From Candidatus Rickettsiella isopodorum (GTDB taxonomy: Bacteria; Pseudomonadota; Gammaproteobacteria; Diplorickettsiales; Diplorickettsiaceae): a DNA stretch of 64,000 bases. The DNA lies in NCBI RefSeq assembly GCF_001881495.1, contig NZ_LUKY01000033.1, positions 372,001 to 436,000 of the forward strand. The letters are read 5' to 3'. A program made the position numbers and the translations under genes. The notes below the pieces were generated by a model. The model was given only the letters and a program-made list of their open reading frames with translations, was not told the origin of the DNA and made no database searches. Positions 27,092 through 36,580 of this stretch are shown one piece after another (within the stretch, counting starts at the first letter, position 1; every line of letters begins with the position of its first letter).

Positions 27092-28585
27092 TTATAAAAT
27101 AAAATGACTGGTATCTTGATCTTGCGCTAAGGGTGTTAGATGTTTATCGACATACTTAACGTCAATGTTTACGTTTTTATCCGTATAATCTGTTGCTTCA
27201 AAAGATATTTCTTCCAGCAATCGCTCCATCACAGTATATAAACGACGTGCGCCAATATTCTCGGTTTTTTCATTGAGATCATAAGCAATTTCAGCGATAC
27301 GTTGAATAGCAAGTTTATCAAAGTTTAATACAAGTTCTTCCGTACCTAGCAAAGCCTGATACTGTACAATTAAAGACGCTTGCGGCTCGATTAAAATACG
27401 TTCAAAATCTTTGGCTGTTAGCGCCTTTAATTCCACTCGAATCGGCAAACGACCTTGTAATTCAGGGACTAAATCCGACGGCTTTGACAAATGAAAAGCA
27501 CCCGCAGCAATGAATAAAATATGATCTGTTCGGACCATGCCATATTTTGTAGAAACAGTACAACCCTCAATTAAAGGCAATAAATCCCGTTGCACTCCCT
27601 CGCGAGAAACATCAGCACCACTTGTTTCTCCTCGACGACATACCTTATCAATTTCATCGATAAACACTATCCCATATTGCTCAACCCACTCTATGGCTTT
27701 ACGTTTCAAATCTTCTTCATCAAGTAATTTCCCTGCTTCTTCTTTTTGTATTACTACTAATGCATCTTTTACCTTCATACGACGAGTACGGGTACGTGCT
27801 GTACCAATATTTTGCAACATATTTTGCAGTTGGTTAGTCATATCTTCCATACCTGGAGGACCCATGATCTCGACTCCCGCTGGTAAAGCGGCTAACTCTA
27901 CATCGATTTCTTTATCATCCAAAAGTCCCGCCCGCAATTGCTTACGAAAAACATTTCTTGCTATCGATTTTTCTTTATTTTTAAGCTCATCTGCCGCTTC
28001 GGTTTTGGTCTGTGGGCGTGAAGGAGGAACAAAGCTATCAATAATTTTACTCTCTGCAGCTTCTAAGACCTGAGGCTGAAGGTGAGTAATTTCTTCTTCA
28101 CGCAGAGATTTAAATGCAGAATCCACTAAATCTCTAGGAATAGAATCAACATCCCGTCCAATATAACCTACCTCAGTAAACTTTGTAGCTTCTATTTTTA
28201 AAAAGGGGCAACCGGTAATTTTAGCCGCGCGCCGACCAATTTCAGTTTTACCTACACCGGAAGGACCAATCATGAGTATATTTTTGGGCGTCACCTCATC
28301 TCTTAATTCTAGTTCAAGTAACATACGACGTTTACGATTACGTAAGGCGATTGCAATCGCTCTTTTAGCTTCATTTTGCCCTATGATAAAACGATCGAGT
28401 TCTTGCACTATTTGTTTAGGAGTCAAATCAATTTTACTTAAATAATCTACGCCCGTAGGCAAATTCGCATCATTGTTGACTTCATTTGTATCTTCAGAAA
28501 AATTAGCATCCATCATGGTTAGCTCAGAAACTTGATTGGTTTCATCAGAAGGTATATCAATTAAATCGAACGAGTTAGTTTTCAT
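27092..28585 (-). CDS. hslU: HslU, ATPase of the HslUV protease
   Basis: AAA+ unfoldase that feeds substrates into HslV. It has Walker A in [12 protein letters not shown], Walker B in GIVFIDEID, the GYIGRDVD pore loop (usually GYVGKDVD) and sensor regions up to [15 protein letters not shown]; the C terminus ends HFIL as needed for docking to HslV. From the ATG at 28585 it has 497 residues, about 50 more than normal: an acidic N-terminal extension precedes the canonical [17 protein letters not shown]. The canonical start would be TTG at 28426, which has only a weak ribosome-binding site, while the extension is open for 53 codons. Confidence 0.95.
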   Translation of the reverse strand: MKTNSFDLIDIPSDETNQVSELTMMDANFSEDTNEVNNDANLPTGVDYLSKIDLTPKQIVQELDRFIIGQNEAKRAIAIALRNRKRRMLLELELRDEVTPKNILMIGPSGVGKTEIGRRAAKITGCPFLKIEATKFTEVGYIGRDVDSIPRDLVDSAFKSLREEEITHLQPQVLEAAESKIIDSFVPPSRPQTKTEAADELKNKEKSIARNVFRKQLRAGLLDDKEIDVELAALPAGVEIMGPPGMEDMTNQLQNMLQNIGTARTRTRRMKVKDALVVIQKEEAGKLLDEEDLKRKAIEWVEQYGIVFIDEIDKVCRRGETSGADVSREGVQRDLLPLIEGCTVSTKYGMVRTDHILFIAAGAFHLSKPSDLVPELQGRLPIRVELKALTAKDFERILIEPQASLIVQYQALLGTEELVLNFDKLAIQRIAEIAYDLNEKTENIGARRLYTVMERLLEEISFEATDYTDKNVNIDVKYVDKHLTPLAQDQDTSHFIL

Positions 28586-28620
28586 TATTTAAAATAAGTA
28601 ATTAGTTTAGATAGAGATTA

Positions 28621-29178
28621 TTATTTTTTAGTGTTCACAGAATCAATTTCTTCAATCGTACGTTGGTGGTTTGTAAAAACACAGATGTCCGCTGCGATAA
28701 TTAAACTTTTTTCAACAATACTACGGGCACTTAATTTAGTATTTTGAAATAATGCTAATGCGGCTGACTGTGCATAAGCTCCACCCGAACCTATGGCAAT
28801 TAAATCATGTTCTGGCTCAATTACATCGCCATTTCCACTTAACATAAAAGACTTTTCTTTATCAGCAACTGCAAGCATTGCTTCTAACCGACGTAAAACT
28901 CGATCAGAGCGCCAATCCTTTGCAAGTTCAACTGAAGCCCGATCTAGTCGCCCATTACATTCCTTTAGTTTATTTTCAAACCGTTCTATTAGTGTAAACG
29001 CGTCTGCGGTAGCTCCTGCAAATCCAACTAATACTTGACCATCGTATAATTTACGTACCTTGCGCGCGTTTCCCTTTAAAACAATCGCATTACCCAAAGT
29101 CACTTGGCCATCTCCACCAATAACAACTTTATCGTTACGCCGAACTAACAGTATTGTTGTACCATGTAATGATTGCAC
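28621..29178 (-). CDS. hslV: HslV, peptidase of the HslUV protease
   Basis: Threonine peptidase, double-ring partner of HslU. The 185 residues begin [15 protein letters not shown], so the catalytic N-terminal Thr (residue 7) must be exposed by removing a six-residue propeptide, unlike E. coli where Thr follows the initiator Met. [24 protein letters not shown] and the [11 protein letters not shown] loop are conserved. It lies 35 bp ahead of hslU and 106 bp after the ftsN-like gene. Confidence 0.96.
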   Translation of the reverse strand: MQSLHGTTILLVRRNDKVVIGGDGQVTLGNAIVLKGNARKVRKLYDGQVLVGFAGATADAFTLIERFENKLKECNGRLDRASVELAKDWRSDRVLRRLEAMLAVADKEKSFMLSGNGDVIEPEHDLIAIGSGGAYAQSAALALFQNTKLSARSIVEKSLIIAADICVFTNHQRTIEEIDSVNTKK

Positions 29179-29284
29179 TATTTACCCTTTTTAAAATTTT
29201 ATAGGCTATTTAAACTATCACTATGGTGACTTATTTAATATTTTCAAGGGTCCACAAGGACCCAAACGAATGTAATTTTCCTCT

Positions 29285-29956
29285 TTATGAAGTGATTTTA
29301 ACCAAAATAGCTGCTAAACCGGCTGCATTTAAACGTTTTTTTTCCTGTGTAAGCTGATTTAAGTCTGAAGGACCCATAAAGATCTGATACACAGGCTTTC
29401 CATTAAATAAATTAACTTTTTTTTGCACAGGAAACCCTTTCAGCAAAGCCTGAGCTTGTAATTGTTCTGCACGAGCTCGCTCTGTAAAATTGCCTAAGAC
29501 AAGAACATAAGCTTCATGATTCAATTGCCCCATTTCTTCTTCTAACTGTTTTTTAGCCTCAGCTATAGCCACTTGTTCTGGCGTTGGGCTGAGCATTGCA
29601 TCGATAGGCCTCTGTCCTAAAGAAGCGTGAATAGAGGCTATATTATTCGACAAAGGCATTTCCTTCATCGCAGAATCAACATGGGATGATAAATTCAAAT
29701 TTTCTTGAGGTAATATATTATAGAAGTCAAATTTTGGTTCTGGTGATTGAGGAGTAGGTACTTTAATGTTTTTGTTCTTGCTTATTTTTTCAGCTGGCTG
29801 AATAGATTTTCCTTTATGAATAGGTTTGAGAAAAAATAAACCTAAAATAAATAAGCCGATTGAAATTCCTAGCATCAACCAAAGCGAACGATTATTTTTA
29901 CGTCTAGGGGTCAAATATTTATATTTTATATATTTCTTTGCATAATCTTTAGCCAT
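29285..29956 (-). CDS. ftsN: SPOR-domain cell division protein (FtsN-like)
   Basis: Bitopic inner-membrane protein: a short basic cytoplasmic N terminus, one membrane helix (about residues 25-43), a periplasmic Pro/Lys-rich linker and a C-terminal SPOR domain (about 148-223, YVLVLGNFTERARAEQLQAQ to the end) that binds denuded septal peptidoglycan. The position between argS and hslV is typical of ftsN. Its ATG overlaps the argS stop by 1 bp. At 223 residues it is shorter than E. coli FtsN (319). Confidence 0.82.
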   Translation of the reverse strand: MAKDYAKKYIKYKYLTPRRKNNRSLWLMLGISIGLFILGLFFLKPIHKGKSIQPAEKISKNKNIKVPTPQSPEPKFDFYNILPQENLNLSSHVDSAMKEMPLSNNIASIHASLGQRPIDAMLSPTPEQVAIAEAKKQLEEEMGQLNHEAYVLVLGNFTERARAEQLQAQALLKGFPVQKKVNLFNGKPVYQIFMGPSDLNQLTQEKKRLNAAGLAAILVKITS

Positions 29957-31719
29957 TACATTACTTCCAAAGTTTCTACGCCTAATAGATTTAAGCCATT
30001 TTTAATTACTTGTGCAATTGCTGCAATTAAATTTAATCGTGCATTTCGCAAATTATCATCCTCTATCAGAAAAACAAATGAATTATAATAAACATGAAAG
30101 AGTTGCGCTAAATCTCTTAAGAAATGCGCAATAATATGTGGTTCATAAGTAATAGCTGCCAATTCTAATATTTCAGGATATCGATTCAACAAAACTAACA
30201 AATCCTGTTCTTGTGGTTCCTTTAATTCTTTAAGCACATTCATCCCTAAAGATTTTTCCCAAACCTTTTGTTTCGCAACCAGTTGACGCATGACACTACT
30301 TATTCGCGCATAGGCATATTGTACATAATAGACGGGATTCGCGTTCGATTGCTCCTTAGCAAGCTCAAGATCAAAGTCCATATGCTGATCGGCACGTCGT
30401 AGGACATAAAAAAACCGCGTTGCATCAGTACCTACTTCTTCTCTAAGCTCTCGCAAAGTAATAAACTCTCCGCTACGAGTCGACATCTGGATTTTTTTAT
30501 CCCCACGATAAAGAATAGCAAACTGTACTAATAAAGCTTTTAAACTATCCGCTGAAAACCCTAAGGCTTGAATAACCGCGCGAACTCTGGGCACATAACC
30601 ATGATGATCTGAACCTAATACGTTAATTATTTTTTTAAATTCTCGTTTCTCTAAAATACATAGTCTATAGGCCGCATCGGCAGCAAAGTAGGTTGGTTGA
30701 CCATTCTCGCGTAGTAATACTCGATCTTTATCATCACCGAAGTCTGTCGATTTGAACCATAAAGCCCCATTAGCTTCATAGGTTTTTCCACTTTCTGTTA
30801 AGCGTTTTATAGTTTTATCGACAAAGCCTGTTTTAAATAAGCTGTTTTCTGAAAACCAGTCATCAAAATTTACTCTAAATGCACTCAGATCTTCTTTAAT
30901 ATCACTTAAAATAGAGTTTAAACCTGTCTCGAATATTTTTTCATAATTGCTTCGGCTTAATAAGGCTTTAGCTTTGTCGATAAGACCATCAATATGATGT
31001 TCCTTATTCCCACCTTGTGGTTCGTCAATAGGAACATCTTTAAATACTAATTCAGCAGATTGGAAAAAATGTTTGTCATATTCAGAAAAAAGTTGCTCAG
31101 CAATCTTTTTAACATAATTTCCCCGATAGGCGTTACTAGGAAAAGTAAATGTTTCTCCACAAATCTCTAAGTAACGTAACCAGACACTAGTAGCCAAAAT
31201 ATCCATTTGCCTTCCGGCGTCGTTGATATAATATTCTGCACAAACTTGATAACCTACCGCTCTCAATAATCTTGCAATAGAATCACCATAAGCAGCCCCT
31301 CGGCCATGGCCTACATGCAAAGGTCCTGTGGGGTTAGCAGAAACGAACTCAACTAAAATAGGTTCATTATTACCTAGATTTGAAGTCCCAAATTGTTCTG
31401 TTTGACTTAAAATCTGATTGATAACATCATACCAAATAGATTTCTTTAAAAAGAAGTTAATAAATCCTGGTCCTGCAATTTCAATTTTTTCTAGTTTAGA
31501 ATTTTCTGAGCAGCAATCTATAGTCGATTTTATTTTTTCTGCTAATTGTAATGGTGGAATCTGTAATTTCTTAGCCAGAACTAAAGCAATATTGCTAGAA
31601 AAATCACCATGTGATTTTTCCCTAGCATAATCAACTTGAATAGTCAGTGAAGAAGGTAAGGATAAGTCGCCCATACTTAACAAAGCATTTTTGATTTCTT
31701 GTTGCACTATGCGTTTCAT
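29956..31719 (-). CDS. argS: Arginyl-tRNA synthetase
   Basis: Charges tRNA-Arg. The 587 residues contain the N-terminal additional domain, the HIGH motif in PTGPLHVGHGRGAAYGDSIA, SDHHGYVPRVRA and the ArgRS-type replacement of KMSKS (KKIQMSTRSGEF), then a DALR anticodon-binding domain. The start ATG at 31719 opens MKRIVQQEIKNAL. First gene of the argS-ftsN-hslV-hslU-DUF971 block. Confidence 0.96.
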   Translation of the reverse strand: MKRIVQQEIKNALLSMGDLSLPSSLTIQVDYAREKSHGDFSSNIALVLAKKLQIPPLQLAEKIKSTIDCCSENSKLEKIEIAGPGFINFFLKKSIWYDVINQILSQTEQFGTSNLGNNEPILVEFVSANPTGPLHVGHGRGAAYGDSIARLLRAVGYQVCAEYYINDAGRQMDILATSVWLRYLEICGETFTFPSNAYRGNYVKKIAEQLFSEYDKHFFQSAELVFKDVPIDEPQGGNKEHHIDGLIDKAKALLSRSNYEKIFETGLNSILSDIKEDLSAFRVNFDDWFSENSLFKTGFVDKTIKRLTESGKTYEANGALWFKSTDFGDDKDRVLLRENGQPTYFAADAAYRLCILEKREFKKIINVLGSDHHGYVPRVRAVIQALGFSADSLKALLVQFAILYRGDKKIQMSTRSGEFITLRELREEVGTDATRFFYVLRRADQHMDFDLELAKEQSNANPVYYVQYAYARISSVMRQLVAKQKVWEKSLGMNVLKELKEPQEQDLLVLLNRYPEILELAAITYEPHIIAHFLRDLAQLFHVYYNSFVFLIEDDNLRNARLNLIAAIAQVIKNGLNLLGVETLEVM

Positions 31720-31939
31720 AGGGATTAATCAATAGATGACCAAGGAAGGGCGAGATTATAACGCAATATCCTTCCGGAAAAATATAGCCAATAAGCTGAT
31801 AAATTAAGCTTTTTAAGCCTATGAAGCCTTTTTTTAGTTCCTATAGCTTTTTTAACCTTTGTGCGCCTATTACCTTTATCTGGTAAATAGCCTCTGACAA
31901 GGTTAATATTCCACAAAAATAATAATAAGACATAAATCC

Positions 31940-32839
31940 ATGAAAACCATTATCTATTGTTTATTTATTAGCCTGCTCCTTTTTAGCCTAATAAGCCATG
32001 CCCAATTACCTCTTCATAGAGAATCTGTAATAACTAAAAATATCGCTATTAATGACTTCGATAGTTTAGATATTCAAGGCCCAGTCAATGTATACATTGA
32101 CGCCACTCAAAACCATACTTCCTTACAAATTGTAGGCGACCCAAAAAGAGTCTACGCGGTTACTTGCACCGAAAAAAACCATATTTTATCTCTTGGAACA
32201 AAACCCATTTATTATTCTGCACCTAACGAAAGATTGACAATTCGACTCAATACGCTCCCTAGGCAAATAAAACAAATACAATTCAATAGTAATGCGAGTC
32301 TGTTTGGTAAAGGTCTATCTGGCTCTTTATCGCTTCATGCACAGGGGGCGGGTCAGATCAATCTTTACACCAACAAATTAAATCTAAAATCTCTTTATAG
32401 TAGTGGTAATAAAAATGTTATTTTTCATAATATACTTAGCTCTAATCTTAAAATAGAAACCCATAATTCCAATAATGTTGTTATTCAAGGCATCGTTTCA
32501 TTAAATAAGGTCAATTGTACCGGAAATGGAAATTTGTTAGTCTACTGGGTTAATAGCCCTTATTTAATAATAAACGCTAGCGGCAAGGGGAAAATTAGTT
32601 TAGCTGGAACCGCCAAAACACTAGATATCAAAATATCACAAGATATTGAACTTCTTGCTCAACAACTGCATGCCCAAGAAGGATTTATTAAAACCGAACA
32701 GCGAGCCCAAGCAATAGTTAATATTAGAAATACACTGCGAGCATTTACTAAGGGTCATAGTGTGGTTTATTATTTGTCGCCCATAAATTTTATAAGCAGT
32801 TACTCTGAGGGCAAGGGCCTGGTACTTAATAAGAACTAA
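31940..32839 (+). CDS. Exported GIN-domain (DUF2807) protein
   Basis: A 299-residue secreted or periplasmic protein. A signal peptide (about 1-21, cut after SHA) is followed by a beta-helical head-GIN/DUF2807 region: FDSLDIQGPVNVYIDA, then repeated short strands rich in Asn, Ser and Gly such as GSLSLHAQGAGQINLY and LIINASGKGKISLAG. Proteins of this family are predicted cell-surface or adhesin-like; the function is not known. It is isolated on the plus strand, convergent with the OmpA-like lipoprotein gene. Confidence 0.82.
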   Translation: MKTIIYCLFISLLLFSLISHAQLPLHRESVITKNIAINDFDSLDIQGPVNVYIDATQNHTSLQIVGDPKRVYAVTCTEKNHILSLGTKPIYYSAPNERLTIRLNTLPRQIKQIQFNSNASLFGKGLSGSLSLHAQGAGQINLYTNKLNLKSLYSSGNKNVIFHNILSSNLKIETHNSNNVVIQGIVSLNKVNCTGNGNLLVYWVNSPYLIINASGKGKISLAGTAKTLDIKISQDIELLAQQLHAQEGFIKTEQRAQAIVNIRNTLRAFTKGHSVVYYLSPINFISSYSEGKGLVLNKN

Positions 32840-32860
32840 TTATAATTTATATAATTAAAT

Positions 32861-33382
32861 TTAATTTTTTACCAAGATTATCTCAACTCTACGATTAAAA
32901 CTACTTGCTTTAACATTTCGATTACTCGCAATAAAATCATGTCCGCCATATCCGATCGTACGCAGACGTTGTGCTCCTATTCCATGCGACCATAAGAAAC
33001 TTGTTATTACCTCTGCTTGATCTTGTGTAATTGCAGTCGCCGTTCGTGGATCATAAAGATCATCACTATAACCTACTACTTGAATAAGGCCATCTCCATA
33101 AGACTTTATAAGTTTAATAGTCTGACTAAGCTGTTGAGCACAATTGACGGTCAAGTTCCCATTTGACCGGAAACAAACATCACTAAAGACAATAATTCTA
33201 AGTTGATCCGCCGCTTGGATTACTTGAATGACGGAAGAGTGCGGTAAGACGTTTTTTTTCTTTGCGTTCTTCGCTGCTTGCTCTATGGGGGTCCTATCCA
33301 ACGATTGATTTGCAGCACACCCAACCAAAGCAAACAAAGTTATAATTAAAAAGCAATAAAAAAACAGCAAGCTTGTTTTCAT
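32861..33382 (-). CDS. OmpA-domain lipoprotein, IcmN/DotK-like candidate
   Basis: A 173-residue lipoprotein: signal peptide with lipobox LVGC (Cys at about residue 22), a short linker, then an OmpA/peptidoglycan-binding domain (about 70-173) with VVGYSDDLYDP, TQDQAEVITSFLWSHGI and the C-terminal NRRVEI. The segments FLWSHGIGAQRLRTIGYG and the SFNRRVEI ending resemble IcmN/DotK, the OmpA-like lipoprotein of the Legionellales Dot/Icm type IVB secretion system (recalled, not searched). A generic Pal/OmpA-like lipoprotein is the alternative. It is separated by 31 bp from rsmB on the same strand. Confidence 0.8.
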   Translation of the reverse strand: MKTSLLFFYCFLIITLFALVGCAANQSLDRTPIEQAAKNAKKKNVLPHSSVIQVIQAADQLRIIVFSDVCFRSNGNLTVNCAQQLSQTIKLIKSYGDGLIQVVGYSDDLYDPRTATAITQDQAEVITSFLWSHGIGAQRLRTIGYGGHDFIASNRNVKASSFNRRVEIILVKN

Positions 33383-33413
33383 GATTTTCCCATCTTATTC
33401 TTGAAAAATAGAA

Positions 33414-34727
33414 CTAATGACTAAGATCTTTTCGTAACCTAGCATAATAAAAACCATCAGATCCATGAATTTGGGGAAGAATTTGCCTCCCTATTGTGCA
33501 AACTATCCCCCATTTTTCGTCAATGATCTCTTCTTTTGCATTTTTGTAGTGAGATAAAAAACGTAACAAAACCTCCGTATTTTCTTCTGGCAATACAGAG
33601 CAAGTCACATATAATAAAATACCATTTGGCTTTAATAATCCCCAAAGGCTCGATATTAGTTGATATTGTTGTTCAGCTAATTTAGCAATATCTTCTTCTC
33701 TGCGTAATAATTTAATGTCCGGGTGTTTACGAATAACGCCAGTCCCCGAACAAGGGGCATCTAATAATATTCTATCGAATAATTCCCCCTTCCAAGTATT
33801 TTTGAGATCCTGTGCTTTCGCGCAGAGCAATTGCACTTTAGTATCTTCCAATCTTAAACGATTCAGATTATCCTTAACTTTATTTAAACGGATAGCATCA
33901 TGATCGACAGCCACGCAACTCACTAAACCAGATTGTGCTTCCAGAATATGCGTTGTTTTCCCCCCCGGCGCAGCACAAGCATCTAAAACTCGCTGTCCAG
34001 GCTCTAACAACAGCAAAGAAGCGGCCAATTGTGCCGCCGTATCTTGTATAGAAACTTCTCCTTCCATAAAGCCTGGTAAATTAAGCACCGGACAAGATTC
34101 GTCGAGTATAATTCCAACTTGACTCAATTCGCTTGAATTCCCAGTGATATCTTTATCTTTTAATTTTTGTACATAACCTCTTCGGGTAATTTTCAAAAGA
34201 TTAACGCGTAGACTCATGGGAGGTAAATGATTATTAGCAGCTAGAATAGCTTGCCATTCATTGGGCCATGCTTGGCGTAACTTTTTTATTAACCAATCAG
34301 GGTGCGCAAAATGACTATCTTTAGGTAATTTTTTTAATAAACTCGCTTTTTGTCGTTGAAATGAGCGCAATACTCCATTAATTAATGGTACTGCCCATAC
34401 CTTATGCAATTCTCTTGCCGCTTGTACTGTTTCATGAACTGCGGCATGCGGGGACGTCCTTAAATAGTTAAGTTGGTAAAGACCAATTAACAATAATGCA
34501 TAAACATCTTGGTCAGTAGCGTTTAGAGGTTTTTTTAATAAATAAGAACAAAGTTGCCTCAAAGAAGAATACCAACGTATCACGCCATAACATAATTCTT
34601 GAATAAATGCCCTGTCACGAGAGTCAATGTTAGTATTTACACCCGCCGATAAGGCATCAGTAAGCGATATTTTTTCTTTTAAAACACGAGAGATAATTTG
34701 TGCAGCTATTGCCCGGGAATTAAACAT
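33414..34727 (-). CDS. rsmB: 16S rRNA m5C967 methyltransferase
   Basis: SAM-dependent RNA cytosine methyltransferase. The 437 residues comprise a NusB-like RNA-binding domain (about 1-140, DSRDRAFIQELCYGVIRWY) and a Rossmann catalytic domain with the SAM-binding LDACAAPGGKTTHILE, the release cysteine in LDAPCSGTGVI and the nucleophilic cysteine in YVTCSVLPEENTEV. The start overlaps the fmt stop by 8 bp in the conserved def-fmt-rsmB order. Confidence 0.95.
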   Translation of the reverse strand: MFNSRAIAAQIISRVLKEKISLTDALSAGVNTNIDSRDRAFIQELCYGVIRWYSSLRQLCSYLLKKPLNATDQDVYALLLIGLYQLNYLRTSPHAAVHETVQAARELHKVWAVPLINGVLRSFQRQKASLLKKLPKDSHFAHPDWLIKKLRQAWPNEWQAILAANNHLPPMSLRVNLLKITRRGYVQKLKDKDITGNSSELSQVGIILDESCPVLNLPGFMEGEVSIQDTAAQLAASLLLLEPGQRVLDACAAPGGKTTHILEAQSGLVSCVAVDHDAIRLNKVKDNLNRLRLEDTKVQLLCAKAQDLKNTWKGELFDRILLDAPCSGTGVIRKHPDIKLLRREEDIAKLAEQQYQLISSLWGLLKPNGILLYVTCSVLPEENTEVLLRFLSHYKNAKEEIIDEKWGIVCTIGRQILPQIHGSDGFYYARLRKDLSH

Positions 34728-35667
34728 ACATTCGATCTAAAATCGCACCTACATGGAATAATTCCGATTTACCATGGATAAAGCTTGAAATCGGTAGGCA
34801 TCTGCCTCCGGGCCATTGCACTTCTAATAAACGTAAGACACCTTTTCCTGTAGCCACATCTATACCTTCTCGATCAGCTTTTAAGATTAACCCTGGCTTT
34901 TCAGAAGTCGTTTCATCAAGTACTTCGGCTTTACAAATACGCAGTATAGACTTTCCTAATACAACGCGAGCAATAGGCTTAGGATGAAAAGCGCGTACCA
35001 TTCTATCTAAATAAACTGCGGGCTTTTCCCAATCTACCTCAGCTTCTAATTTATTAATTTTTTTTGCATAAGTACTGTCTTTTTCATTCTGTAGTTCTGA
35101 ACGATAAGAACCACTTTCAATGTCATTTAAACTTTCTAATAAAGCTCGAGCACCTAAATCAGCTAATCGATCTTGTAAGGTTTTATTCGTATCGTTGGGT
35201 TCTATAGTGCATGAAAACTTTTTTATCATTTCACCTGTATCAAGACCTTCATCCATTTGCATAATGGTAACACCAGTTTCTCGATCGCCTTCTAAAATCG
35301 CCCGTTGAATAGGGGCGGCTCCTCGCCAACGTGGTAATAAAGATGCATGGACATTGATACACCCAAAGCGAGGTATCGTTAATATTGCTGGTGGCAAAAT
35401 AAGCCCATATGCCACCACCACCATTAAATCTGCGTGAAAGGTAGCTAATTTTTTTTGCTCTTTAGCATTACGTAAACTAATGGGTTGATAAACAGAAAGT
35501 TTATTCTCTAAAGCCAATTTTTTAACCGGACTCATTAATAATTTTCGACCTCTTCCTGCTGGGCGATCAGGTTGGGTATAAACCGCACATATCTTATGAC
35601 TAGAGCTCAACAAAGCTTGTAAACTGGGCAAAGCGAATTCAGGCGTCCCTGCAAAAATAAGCTTCAA
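34720..35667 (-). CDS. fmt: Methionyl-tRNA formyltransferase
   Basis: Formylates initiator Met-tRNA using 10-formyl-tetrahydrofolate. The 315 residues carry FAGTPEFALPSLQAL at the N terminus, the active-site stretch NVHASLLPRWRGAAPIQRAI and MQMDEGLDTGEMI, and a C-terminal OB-like tRNA-binding domain. It overlaps def by 4 bp and rsmB by 8 bp. Confidence 0.96.
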   Translation of the reverse strand: MKLIFAGTPEFALPSLQALLSSSHKICAVYTQPDRPAGRGRKLLMSPVKKLALENKLSVYQPISLRNAKEQKKLATFHADLMVVVAYGLILPPAILTIPRFGCINVHASLLPRWRGAAPIQRAILEGDRETGVTIMQMDEGLDTGEMIKKFSCTIEPNDTNKTLQDRLADLGARALLESLNDIESGSYRSELQNEKDSTYAKKINKLEAEVDWEKPAVYLDRMVRAFHPKPIARVVLGKSILRICKAEVLDETTSEKPGLILKADREGIDVATGKGVLRLLEVQWPGGRCLPISSFIHGKSELFHVGAILDRMYV

Positions 35668-36170
35668 GGCTTCCCCCTTTTTTTGATTTTATCTAGTTTT
35701 TTACGCGCTAATTGACGTTTTAGAGGAGATAAATGATCTAAAAATAACGTACCATTAAGATGGTCTATTTCATGTTGTATACAATGCGCCAGTAAATCTT
35801 CTGCTTCTATTTCATATGGCTTTCCATGCCTATCTAACGCCTGTAATTTAACCCATAACGCTCGAGGAGTTTTATCATAAATCCCAGGCACTGATAAGCA
35901 ACCTTCTTCCATTAATGCTTCACCTTTTCTCTCAACAATGACTGGATTAATTAAACACCAGGTTTTCGATTTACTATTAGAAACGTCAATAACCGCTAAT
36001 TTTTTGCTAATAGCAATTTGTGGGGCAGCTAAACCTATACCCTTGGCGACATACATCGTCTCAAACATATCATCAATTAATTGCTGTAAAGCTTTGTCAA
36101 AAACAGTAATTGGCGCTGTAGGCGCGCGCAAACGTACATCAGGGAGCTGGATAATAGGATATATAGCCAT
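35664..36170 (-). CDS. def: Peptide deformylase
   Basis: Metal-dependent removal of the formyl group from nascent proteins. The 168 residues have the three motifs GIGLAAPQI, EEGCLSVPG and the metal-binding QHEIDHLNG (HEXXH). First gene of def-fmt-rsmB; it begins with ATG at 36170. Confidence 0.96.
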   Translation of the reverse strand: MAIYPIIQLPDVRLRAPTAPITVFDKALQQLIDDMFETMYVAKGIGLAAPQIAISKKLAVIDVSNSKSKTWCLINPVIVERKGEALMEEGCLSVPGIYDKTPRALWVKLQALDRHGKPYEIEAEDLLAHCIQHEIDHLNGTLFLDHLSPLKRQLARKKLDKIKKRGKP

Positions 36171-36488
36171 ATGTGTTATCTTCTTTATTCTCTCATTAAA
36201 ATCTAAAGTAAATTACATATTTCCTTATATTATACTAAATCTAGCATCTGACGGGTTAAAAGCTAATTTTCCTTTCTTCAATTGCTTAAGTCAATCTTCT
36301 TTTTTGAAAAAGAATGTATTTATTTATATCTTTGAGAATTTTTGAAAGCAAGGGACTAAGATTCACAGTAAAACTCTTCAAATAGCGTAAAACTTAGAAC
36401 AACACTGCTTGTAGTCATCTGGCGGAATAGGCATAAACCTCAATTTATGCTACCTTGCTGTGATGAATAATAGATAGGAGCAATAAAA
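36171..36488. other. AT-rich intergenic region upstream of def and the unknown 344-residue gene
   Basis: No convincing gene. It contains an AT-only type hairpin TTCTTTTT-TG-AAAAAGAA (36297-36314) and a perfect 7-bp inverted repeat GCATAAA-CCTCAA-TTTATGC (36431-36450). Divergent promoters for def (minus) and the gene at 36581 (plus) should lie here but are not clear. Confidence 0.5.
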
Positions 36489-36569
36489 GTGGGCTTTGGC
36501 TTGATTTTAACTATTTTTCTATTATTTTACTTAAATATCTCGACTAAGCTCGCAAGAAGGTTTTTATAA
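36489..36569 (+). CDS. Possible 26-residue hydrophobic peptide
   Basis: A GTG at 36489 is preceded by AGGAG with 8-bp spacing, one of the better ribosome-binding sites in the region. The 26 codons encode one hydrophobic segment (GFGLILTIFLLFYL) followed by a basic tail (TKLARRF), the profile of a small membrane peptide. It ends 11 bp before the ATG of the 344-residue protein, which has no ribosome-binding site of its own, so it could be a coupling leader. No homologue recognised; it may be chance. Confidence 0.3.
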   Translation: MGFGLILTIFLLFYLNISTKLARRFL

Positions 36570-36580
36570 TTAAAATAGTC

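Noticed and set aside
27537-28073. 178-codon plus-strand frame inside hslU
   Set aside because: Antisense shadow of the conserved HslU coding sequence, Ser/Thr-rich as expected for such a frame.
31725-31916. 63-codon minus-strand frame upstream of argS
   Set aside because: Basic composition typical of AT-rich non-coding DNA, no ribosome-binding site and no recognisable family.
32861-33382. Pal lipoprotein of the Tol-Pal system
   Set aside because: tolB and ybgF are not adjacent, and the C-terminal pattern fits IcmN-like or generic OmpA lipoproteins better; a firm choice needs a profile search.
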